This document shows positions 6,251 to 11,362 of a stretch of 11,362 nucleotides of DNA, piece by piece. The stretch is from Gaiellasilicea sp039914895. GTDB taxonomy: Bacteria > Actinomycetota > Thermoleophilia > Gaiellales > Gaiellaceae. Location of the stretch: NCBI GenBank assembly GCA_039914895.1, contig JBDSOJ010000107.1, positions 1 to 11,362 on the forward strand, written 5' to 3'. Position numbers and translations under genes: made by a program. Below the pieces are notes generated by a model. The model searched no databases and had not been told where the DNA came from. It saw only the letters and a list, made by a program, of their open reading frames with translations. Position 1 is the first letter of the stretch. Each line of letters opens with the position of its first letter.

Positions 6251-6841
6251 ATGTCCTGGAGCGCACCCACGCTCGAAGGCGAGCTCGTGCGGCTCGAACC
6301 GATCGCGCCCGCGCACGAGGACGGGCTCTGGGAAGCCTCGCGCGACGCGCGCACCTGGCGGTGGCTGAGCGTCGCGCAGCCGCAGACGCGGGAGGACTTC
6401 CGCGTCTACCTCGAGGCCGCGCTCGCGAACCAGGCCGACGGGACCGAGTTTCCGCTCGTGACCGTGCGCCGCACCGACGACCGTGTCGTCGGCAGCACGC
6501 GTTACCTCGCGCTGCGACCGGAGCATCGGAGCGTGGAGATCGGCTGGACCTGGCTGACACCCGAGGTGTGGGCCACGGGCGTCAACGTCGAGGCGAAGCT
6601 GCTGATGCTCGAGCACGCCTTCGAGCGGCTCGGCTGCCTTCGTGTCGAGCTGAAGACGGACGCGCGGAACGAACGCTCGCGGGGCGCGATGGCGGCGCTG
6701 CCGGCCCAGTTCGAGGGCGTGCACCGGAAGTCGATGCTCGTCCGCGGCGGGCAGCGGCGCGACTCGGCCTGGTACAGCGTCATCGACGACGAGTGGCCCG
6801 AGGTACGGGCGAACCTCCTACGCCGGCTCGGGCGGGGCTAG
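6251..6841 (+). CDS. RimJ/RimL-type GNAT N-acetyltransferase
   Basis: A 196-residue GNAT acetyltransferase of the RimJ/RimL-like branch. The N-terminal strand TLEGELVRLEPI (7-18) is typical, followed by VVGSTRYLALRPEHRSVEIGWTWL (79-102) and an acetyl-CoA region around VWATGVNVEAKLLMLEHAFERLG (106-128). Then come LRVELKTDARNERSRGAMAALPAQFEG, the usual helix after which the family keeps N-x-x-S. The substrate cannot be told from sequence; members acetylate protein N-termini, amino acids or small amines. It stands alone on the plus strand. The GAGG touching the ATG is too close to act as a ribosome-binding site, so a leaderless or weakly led message is likely. The stop codon lies in an inverted repeat. 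Confidence 0.9.
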   Translation: MSWSAPTLEGELVRLEPIAPAHEDGLWEASRDARTWRWLSVAQPQTREDFRVYLEAALANQADGTEFPLVTVRRTDDRVVGSTRYLALRPEHRSVEIGWTWLTPEVWATGVNVEAKLLMLEHAFERLGCLRVELKTDARNERSRGAMAALPAQFEGVHRKSMLVRGGQRRDSAWYSVIDDEWPEVRANLLRRLGRG

Positions 6842-6877
6842 TGGTCTGACCGCAGCGTCGCCCGGTCAAACCACTAG
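6838..6877. terminator. Inverted repeat at the end of the GNAT gene, likely terminator
   Basis: Arms of 15 bp (6838-6852 and 6863-6877) pair with a single C-A mismatch around a 10-base loop. The GNAT stop codon is in the left arm. There is no T-tract, which is common for hairpin terminators in high-GC actinobacteria. Each arm contains GGTNNNACC (GGTCTGACC and GGTCAAACC), resembling the operator core of FadR-type GntR regulators, so a paired operator is an alternative reading. Confidence 0.6.
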
Positions 6878-7236
6878 AAACTCGCGCACGACCCACAAGC
6901 TCTGAGCTCGAGCGCATCGCAGAACTGCGCCAGGTCATCCACCCACGTCTCGAGCGTCCAGTGCTCCTCGGATCTCCAGTCGCCGCGCCCGGCGCCACTC
7001 GACACCGTTCGCGTGCACCTTCACGCGCCACCCGCCTCGAGCTCGTCCAGAAAGCTGCTCAGCTCCTCGGCGGCGGCCGGTACGTCGGTGACGACAGAGA
7101 ACGGCCCGTGGTCGAACCCCGGCCCGGGATGCAGCAGGACGACCGTCTCGCGCTCGCGCATCCACGGCCCCTCGGCGACGAGCTTCGTCCCCTCCACGTC
7201 GAAGAAGAGGCGCACGTCGTCGACCTGGACTCGCAT
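6874..7236 (-). pseudogene. Decayed alpha/beta-hydrolase (proline iminopeptidase-like) remnant
   Basis: From ATG at 7236 the frame gives RLFFDVEGTKLV and VVLLHPGPGFDHGPF, the N-terminus of alpha/beta hydrolases of the proline-iminopeptidase type (usual form HGGPGFDHS). It then runs into 26 unrelated residues and a TGA at 7021-7023. In the same frame beyond that stop, SGAGRGDW and EEHWTLETWVDDLAQFCDAL match the next conserved part of such hydrolases (GNGRSD and W-T-L-x-x-W-x-D-D-x-x-x-F-C-D-A-L). The remnant ends at TAG 6874-6876, before the nucleophile elbow GxSxG. The middle does not align well, which suggests replacement or indels as well as the stop. The catalytic Ser, Asp and His are absent, so no enzyme activity is expected. 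It fills most of the stretch between the GNAT and DUF2520 genes. Confidence 0.75.
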
Positions 7237-7247
7237 GGGGTTACACT
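7220..7247 (+). promoter_or_regulatory. Possible promoter of the pantothenate operon
   Basis: TACACT at 7242-7247 fits a -10 box and TCGACC at 7220-7225 is a fair -35 with a 16-base spacer. Transcription would start near 7254, giving a leader of about 33 bases. GGAG at 7275-7278 lies eight bases before the ATG at 7287 and serves as ribosome-binding site. Assigned by eye. Confidence 0.4.
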
Positions 7248-7286
7248 ACTTTCGCCCGGTATCCGCGAGGAACTGGAGCCACCACG

Positions 7287-7952
7287 ATGATCCAGGAAGT
7301 CCATGTGATCGGCGCAGGACGCGTCGGCTCGGCGATCGCCGCGAGACTGCGCGAGCGCGGGCTCGACCTGGCCACGGACGCTCCGGAGCTCGTACTTCTC
7401 TGCGTCCCCGACCGGGCGATCGCCGAGGTCGCAGCCGCGCTCGCGCCAGGCCCCTGGGTGGCGCACGTCAGCGGAGCGACCCCGCTCGCCGCGCTCGACC
7501 CGCACGAGCGCCGCTTCGGGCTCCACCCGCTGCAGACGTTCACGCGCGATCGCGGCGCCGAGCAGCTCGACGGCGCCTTCGGGGCGGTGACGGCCGAGAG
7601 CGACGAAGCGCTGGCGGTGGGCGTCTGGCTCGCTCGCACCCTCGGGCTCGAGCCCTTCGCGCTCAGGGACGACAAGCGTGCGGTCTATCATGCCGGCGCG
7701 GCAGTCGCCTCCAACTACCTGGTCACGCTGCGACGGGCGGCGGGGGCGCTGCTCGAAGCGGCCGGTGCTCCACCGGCAGCGCTCGACCCGCTGATGCGCC
7801 GCACGATCGATAACGGCTTCGAGCTGACCGGGCCGATTGCGCGCGGCGACTGGGAGACGGTCGACGCGCACGTCGCGGCGATTCGCGCCGAACGGCCCGA
7901 GCTGGAGCCGATGTACGTCACGCTCGCCGAGACGACGAAGTCGCTGTTGTGA
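7287..7952 (+). CDS. DUF2520 Rossmann-fold protein of the pantothenate operon
   Basis: A 221-residue two-domain protein. Residues 1-125 form a Rossmann-like NAD(P) domain with VHVIGAGRVGSAIAARL (5-21) carrying the GxGxxG loop, a LVLLCVPDRAI strand, and HVSGATPL. The family-specific segments are FGLHPLQTF (77-85), KRAVYHAGAAVASNYLVTL (130-148) and LTGPIARGD (180-188), the last in the all-helical DUF2520 domain. This layout is like 6-phosphogluconate-dehydrogenase-type reductases and ketopantoate reductase. Its stop overlaps the panC start (GTGA), and a related gene, Rv3603c, precedes panC in Mycobacterium tuberculosis. No panE is seen here, so it may reduce ketopantoate between PanB and PanC; that role is inference. 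Confidence 0.9.
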   Translation: MIQEVHVIGAGRVGSAIAARLRERGLDLATDAPELVLLCVPDRAIAEVAAALAPGPWVAHVSGATPLAALDPHERRFGLHPLQTFTRDRGAEQLDGAFGAVTAESDEALAVGVWLARTLGLEPFALRDDKRAVYHAGAAVASNYLVTLRRAAGALLEAAGAPPAALDPLMRRTIDNGFELTGPIARGDWETVDAHVAAIRAERPELEPMYVTLAETTKSLL

Positions 7953-8701
7953 ACGTCGTCCGTCGGATCGACGAGCTCGAGCTCGACGGCATCGTCGGCC
8001 TCGTACCGACGCTGGGCGCGCTCCATGCCGGACACGAAGCCCTGATCGCGGCGGCGCGTGCGGAGTGCGAGACCGTCGTCGTCAGCGTCTTCGTCAACCC
8101 GGCCCAGTTCGATGACGACGCCGACCTGGCCGCCTACCCGCGGGACGAGGAGCGGGACGCCCGCATCGCGGAGACGGCCGGGGCGGACGTGCTCTTCGCG
8201 CCCTCGCAGGAGGAGATGTACCCGCCAGGGTTCCAGACCTGGGTGGAGGTCGAGCAGCTGTCGCGCGGGCTCGAGGGCGCCCAACGGCCGGGGCACTTCC
8301 GCGGCGTGGCGACCGTCTGCCTGAAGCTCTTCAACATCGTGCGCCCGCAGCGGGCGTATTTCGGCCAGAAGGACGCGCAGCAGGTGGCTGTCATGAGGCG
8401 CCTCGTTCGCGACCTCGACCTCGACGTCGAGATCCGGTCGGTGCCGACCGTCCGGGACGCAGACGGGCTCGCGCTGTCGTCGCGCAACGCACGCCTGTCC
8501 CCTGCCGAGCGCGCGACCGCCCTCGCTCTCCCCCGCGCGCTGGCCACACGCGACCTCGCCGCCGCTCGTGCCGCTCTGAACGGGCTCGACGTCGACTACG
8601 TCGAGATCGCCGACTTCGAACCGCCCGTCCTCGCCGCCGCCGTCCGCGTCGGCTCCACCCGCCTGATCGACAACGTCATTCTCGAGGAGGAATCGTCATG
8701 A
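7949..8701 (+). CDS. panC: Pantothenate synthetase (pantoate-beta-alanine ligase)
   Basis: PanC joins pantoate and beta-alanine using ATP, through a pantoyl-adenylate. The 250-residue protein has PTLGALHAGH (20-29) with the HxGH nucleotide motif (His26, His29), VFVNPAQF (47-54), RPGHFRGVATV (113-123), FGQKDAQQ (138-145) and LSSRN (176-180), the KMSKS counterpart. It is shorter than the usual 270-290 residues at both ends, in part because the GTG start at 7949 leaves only about 19 residues before PTLGALH. The GTG overlaps the DUF2520 stop and no earlier start in this frame is needed. The stop overlaps the panB start (ATGA). Confidence 0.97.
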   Translation: MNVVRRIDELELDGIVGLVPTLGALHAGHEALIAAARAECETVVVSVFVNPAQFDDDADLAAYPRDEERDARIAETAGADVLFAPSQEEMYPPGFQTWVEVEQLSRGLEGAQRPGHFRGVATVCLKLFNIVRPQRAYFGQKDAQQVAVMRRLVRDLDLDVEIRSVPTVRDADGLALSSRNARLSPAERATALALPRALATRDLAAARAALNGLDVDYVEIADFEPPVLAAAVRVGSTRLIDNVILEEESS

Positions 8702-9600
8702 CCACACGCCCCCGTACGCCCGCACCCGGCACGCCCGCCCCTGGGAAGCTCGCGCTGCCCGAGCTGGCTGAGCTGAAGGCGCGCCGGCAGCCGATCGCGA
8801 TGGTGACCGCCTACGACGCCCCGTCCGGCCGGCTTGCGGACGCCGCCGGCGCCGACCTGATCCTCGTCGGCGACTCGGCGGCGATGACGGTGCTCGGCCA
8901 CGACTCGACCGTCCCCGCGACGATGGACGAGATGGTGATCCTCACCCGGGCCGTCACCCGCGGCGCGCGCCGGCCGCTCGTCGTCGCGGACATGCCGTTT
9001 GGCTCCTTCCAGGTCTCCGACGAGGAGGCGCTGCACAACGCGATCCGCTTCGTCAAGGAGGCGGGCGCCGACGCGGTCAAGCTCGAGGGCGCCGGGCCGA
9101 CGCTCTCGCGTGTGCAGGCGCTGGTCGGCGCCGGGATCCCGGTCATGGGCCACCTCGGCCTGACACCGCAGTCGGCGACGATGCTCGGCGGCTTCAAGGC
9201 GCAGGGTCGGACGGCGGCGAAGGCCGTGCGGCTCTACGAGGACGCGCTCGCGCTGGAGGCCGCCGGCTGCTTCGCGATCGTGCTCGAGGCGGTGCCGGCA
9301 CCCGTGGCGGCGCGGATCACGGATGCGCTGAGGGTGCCGACGATCGGGATCGGAGCGGGAGCCGAGACCGATGGACAGGTGCTCGTCTGGCACGACCTGC
9401 TCGGGCTCTACGAGGGCCACGCGCCGCGCTTCGTCAAGCAGTACGCCGACCTCGCCGCCGCGATCAAGACGGCGGTCGGTGCCTACGTCGAGGAGGTGCG
9501 GGCGCGGACGTTCCCGCAGGAGCAGCACACGTACGCGATGCCGGAGGAGGAGCTGGCGCTCTTCAGGGCAGCCCTAGAAGACGTAGCCGAACGCCGCTAG
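8698..9600 (+). CDS. panB: 3-methyl-2-oxobutanoate hydroxymethyltransferase PanB
   Basis: PanB makes ketopantoate from alpha-ketoisovalerate and methylene-tetrahydrofolate, the first committed step of pantothenate synthesis. The 300-residue TIM-barrel protein shows MVTAYDAPSG (35-44), LVGDS with Asp59, VVADMPFGSF with Asp98, VKLEGA with Glu130 (metal and substrate residues), GHLGLTPQS (151-159), the catalytic-type Glu197 in IVLEAVP, and TIGIGAGAETDGQVLVWHD (215-233). Residues 1-18 are a Pro/Thr-rich extension before the conserved core. A strong ribosome-binding site GAGGAGG (8684-8690) lies seven bases before the ATG, inside the panC end. The last 27 bases overlap the end of the convergent membrane-protein gene. 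Confidence 0.97.
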   Translation: MTTRPRTPAPGTPAPGKLALPELAELKARRQPIAMVTAYDAPSGRLADAAGADLILVGDSAAMTVLGHDSTVPATMDEMVILTRAVTRGARRPLVVADMPFGSFQVSDEEALHNAIRFVKEAGADAVKLEGAGPTLSRVQALVGAGIPVMGHLGLTPQSATMLGGFKAQGRTAAKAVRLYEDALALEAAGCFAIVLEAVPAPVAARITDALRVPTIGIGAGAETDGQVLVWHDLLGLYEGHAPRFVKQYADLAAAIKTAVGAYVEEVRARTFPQEQHTYAMPEEELALFRAALEDVAERR

Positions 9601-10188
9601 GAAGAGCGCGACGAGCCCGAGCGCCGCGAGCGAGCGCCACCAGCTCCAACCGTGAACGGTGCGGACGCCGAGGAGCAGGAGCGCGACCGCCCAGAGCGAG
9701 AAAGCGAGCGCGGCGGCATAGAAAACGTCGCCGGCGGCTCCCTCGTCCGAGCCGTCGCGAGCGAAGATGTCGGTACCGAAGATCGCCAGCCCGAGCGGCC
9801 AGAGCAGGAGCGCCGAGAGCGCGAGCGGAGCGACCGCGAAGCCGAGCACGTGGCGCGCCCGGCGGAACGTGCCCTCGCTGCCGAGGCCGCGCGCACCGAG
9901 ATAGAGGGCGCCGCCGACGATGAAGTAGCCAGCGAAGGCGACGAAGCCCCCGGCGAGCACGATCCAGACCCCCAGCGTCAGCGGGTCGTAGAGCGGGTCG
10001 TCGTAGAGCCGCCGGGCGGTGCTGGTGCCCAGCGCGACCGCGATCCCGGCCAGCAGCGTCAGCGCGAGCACGGGCTCAGCGCGGGCCTCGAGCTCCTCCT
10101 GCTCCTCGCTCCGCAGCGCGGCGAAGACCGACCGCGGCGAGAGCAGCACAGCGGGCACGCGCAACCACCACTTGCGATCGGGGTTCAT
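9574..10188 (-). CDS. Yip1-like multi-pass membrane protein
   Basis: A 204-residue integral membrane protein of unknown function. The N-terminus WWLRVPAVLLSPRSVFAAL, with LxxP followed by F-A-x-L, is the typical entry of bacterial Yip1/YIF1 (PF04893-like) proteins. Five hydrophobic segments can be seen, at about 39-56, 72-97, 113-137, 153-175 and 185-203, with an acidic loop at 145-152. A conserved-looking RRARHVLGFAVAP precedes the third segment. The start is ATG at 10188, six bases after a TAGTCT box, suggesting a leaderless message. It is convergent with panB (27-base overlap) and divergent from the thioesterase gene. I assign the family from topology and the N-terminal motif only. Confidence 0.75.
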   Translation of the reverse strand: MNPDRKWWLRVPAVLLSPRSVFAALRSEEQEELEARAEPVLALTLLAGIAVALGTSTARRLYDDPLYDPLTLGVWIVLAGGFVAFAGYFIVGGALYLGARGLGSEGTFRRARHVLGFAVAPLALSALLLWPLGLAIFGTDIFARDGSDEGAAGDVFYAAALAFSLWAVALLLLGVRTVHGWSWWRSLAALGLVALFLAAFGYVF

Positions 10189-10194
10189 GGCTCG

Positions 10195-10211
10195 AGACTA
10201 GTTGCTACGTT
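10195..10211. promoter_or_regulatory. Back-to-back -10 boxes of two leaderless genes
   Basis: On the minus strand TAGTCT (10195-10200) ends six bases before the ATG at 10188. On the plus strand TACGTT (10206-10211) ends seven bases before the GTG at 10219. A TANNNT box at this distance puts the transcription start at or next to the start codon, as in leaderless actinobacterial genes. No clear -35 boxes are seen. Confidence 0.5.
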
Positions 10212-10218
10212 CGGCGGC

Positions 10219-10617
10219 GTGGACGAGGCTCTGACCGAACAGGTGCGGCGGGCGATGCCGTACGCGGCGACGCTCGGGATCGAGCTGCTCGCCGCCTCGG
10301 CCGACGAGGTGCGGGGCCGCGTGGCGTGGGAGGAACGGCTGACCACCGCCGACGGGCTTCTGCACGGCGGTGTCCTGATGGGGCTTGCCGACGCCGTCGG
10401 CGCCTACTGCGCCTTCCTGAACCTGCCCGAGGGCTCGTCCGCGACCGCGACGATCGAGTCGAAGACGAACTTCTTCGCGGCCGTGCGGTCCGGAACGGTC
10501 GAGGCCCGTTCGCGGCCGCTGCACCGCGGCAGCCGCACGATCGTCGTCGAGACCGACCTCTTCGACGGGGGCGGCAAGCACGTCGCCCGCGTCACCCAGA
10601 CGCAAGCCGTTCTCTAG
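10219..10617 (+). CDS. PaaI-like hotdog-fold acyl-CoA thioesterase
   Basis: A 132-residue single hotdog-domain protein of the PaaI thioesterase group, which hydrolyses acyl-CoA thioesters in the cytoplasm. Signs are PYAATLGIEL (14-23), the LLHGGVLMGLADAVGAYCA helix (47-65) with the HGG loop and Asp58 at the usual acidic position, and ESKTNFFAAVRSGTVEARSRP with HRGSRTIVVETDLFD and VARVTQTQ forming the later strands. The substrate is unknown. I chose GTG at 10219 because a TACGTT box precedes it at leaderless spacing; an ATG at 10255 is an alternative that would shorten the lead helix. The stop codon overlaps that of the convergent MBL-fold gene in the palindrome CTAG. Confidence 0.88.
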   Translation: MDEALTEQVRRAMPYAATLGIELLAASADEVRGRVAWEERLTTADGLLHGGVLMGLADAVGAYCAFLNLPEGSSATATIESKTNFFAAVRSGTVEARSRPLHRGSRTIVVETDLFDGGGKHVARVTQTQAVL

Positions 10618-11189
10618 CCCGCGAGTACGCGCCCGAGCTCGCGCGCGCCGCCGCCGACGACCGGCGCGCCGTGCGACACGACGACGTGCTCGACGGGTAG
10701 GTCGAGCAGCGGCCGCAGCGACTCACGCAGGTCGGCGTGTGTCTGCTTGCCGAGCCAGCGCTCGGGACAGAGGCGGAGCGGGTCGTCCGTGGCGCGCGGC
10801 TTCGCGCCCGCGCCGAGGAGGACGTCGCCGACGACGACAGCACGCTGATCGGGCAGCCAGTACACGGCCTCCGCGGCCCGCGCGGTCGGGAACGAGAGAA
10901 TCCCGCCCGGTAGATCCGCGGCAGCATCGACGGCCTCGACGCCGCGATTGGCCAGCGGGCGGAGCGACCGCGAGGGCGCCCAGGCGCGAGCCTTCACATC
11001 GGCGGTTGCGCGAGCGTGCCAGTAGACCGTGACGAGCACATGTGCAGGCTGGCCGAGCTCGGCCGGCGGATCGAGCGGGTCGATCAGCACGAGCCCGTCG
11101 GAGGTGTCGACGGCGACGGAGCCGACGTCTTCCTCCCAGTGGTCGTGCCACGAGGTCCAGCGCCGGAGGCCGGGGGCGATCTCCTGCAC
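10614..11189 (-). CDS. Degenerate metallo-beta-lactamase-fold protein
   Basis: A 191-residue protein with the strand order of the metallo-beta-lactamase fold: SVAVDTSDGLVLIDPL (24-39), then HVLVTVYWHARATADV (50-65) where HxHxDH should be, AVYWLPDQRAVVVGDVLLG (108-126), and HVVVSHGAPVVGGG (168-181). The HxHxDH metal motif is lost; only single His58, Asp122 and His173 remain in the expected strands. It may bind fewer metals, none, or have a non-hydrolytic role. The GTG start at 11189 lies two bases after the uvrA stop, so it is probably cotranscribed with uvrA, without its own clear ribosome-binding site. The stop overlaps the thioesterase stop. The fold is likely; the function is unknown. Confidence 0.8.
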   Translation of the reverse strand: MQEIAPGLRRWTSWHDHWEEDVGSVAVDTSDGLVLIDPLDPPAELGQPAHVLVTVYWHARATADVKARAWAPSRSLRPLANRGVEAVDAAADLPGGILSFPTARAAEAVYWLPDQRAVVVGDVLLGAGAKPRATDDPLRLCPERWLGKQTHADLRESLRPLLDLPVEHVVVSHGAPVVGGGARELGRVLAG

Positions 11190-11191
11190 GG

Positions 11192-11362
11192 TCAGGCGGC
11201 GACCGCCGCGCGCTCGGCGAGCACCTGGCGCAGGTACTCGCCGGTGAACGAGCCCTCGGTCTCGGCGACCTGCTCGGGCGTTCCTGCCGCGATCAGCTCG
11301 CCGCCCGCCTCGCCGCCCTCGGGGCCGAGGTCGACGACCCAGTCGGCCTGCTTGATCACGTC
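11192..11362 (-). CDS. uvrA: Excinuclease ABC subunit A, C-terminal 56 residues
   Basis: The frame entering from the right edge begins DVIKQADWVVDLGPEGGEAGG and continues with ELIAAGTPEQVAE and SFTGEYLRQVL. This is the very characteristic end of UvrA, the damage-recognition ATPase of nucleotide excision repair; the first residues directly follow the H-loop of its second ABC domain. The final residues ERAAVAA are not conserved. The stop is TGA at 11192-11194. Most of the gene, including both Walker A motifs and the zinc fingers, lies outside the window. Confidence 0.96.
   Translation of the reverse strand, partial: DVIKQADWVVDLGPEGGEAGGELIAAGTPEQVAETEGSFTGEYLRQVLAERAAVAA

Noticed and set aside
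9652..10218. N-terminal extension of the thioesterase frame by about 190 codons
   Set aside because: It is antisense to the membrane protein, Arg/Glu-rich, and hotdog thioesterases of this type start just before PYAATLG.
1..11362. CRISPR arrays, tRNAs, transposases, defence systems
   Set aside because: I saw no regularly spaced repeats, cloverleaf-like sequence, transposase motif or known defence gene on either strand.

Overview
The window is very GC-rich and gene-dense. GTG and TTG starts, 4-base start/stop overlaps, a DUF2520-panC-panB block and an arginine-rich shadow coding potential all fit a high-GC actinobacterium. The mix of genes (type-4 UDG, FmdB zinc ribbon, encapsulated-ferritin-like protein, t6A genes) would suit the class Thermoleophilia, but that placement is inference. 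No rRNA, tRNA, CRISPR array, IS element or phage gene is visible.

Positions 1-6241 are one continuous minus-strand gene train, read from right to left: EncFtn-like ferritin, FmdB zinc ribbon, type-4 uracil-DNA glycosylase (udg), tsaE, tsaB, rimI, a truncated DUF952 mini-protein, tsaD, and a secreted subtilisin-like protease that runs off the left edge. Gaps are at most 30 bases and most junctions overlap, so this is probably one operon. Its core is tRNA t6A37 synthesis (TsaB, TsaE, TsaD; TsaC/Sua5 is not in the window) plus RimI, with DNA repair and metal-handling genes at the front and a protease at the end.

Positions 6251-7286 hold a divergent GNAT acetyltransferase, whose start is only 9 bases from the ferritin start. 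A 15-bp inverted repeat covers its stop codon. Beyond it is a decayed alpha/beta-hydrolase on the minus strand. Positions 7287-9600 are a plus-strand pantothenate operon: a DUF2520 Rossmann protein (possible ketopantoate reductase), panC and panB, linked by GTGA and ATGA overlaps. A Yip1-like membrane protein (minus) overlaps the panB end and is divergent from a PaaI-like hotdog thioesterase (plus); both look leaderless. The thioesterase converges on a degenerate metallo-beta-lactamase-fold protein that follows the uvrA C-terminus at the right edge.

The least expected structure is a perfect, AT-rich 19-bp palindrome inside udg, exactly between its catalytic domain and a tail ending in a beta-clamp-like QLGLF motif.
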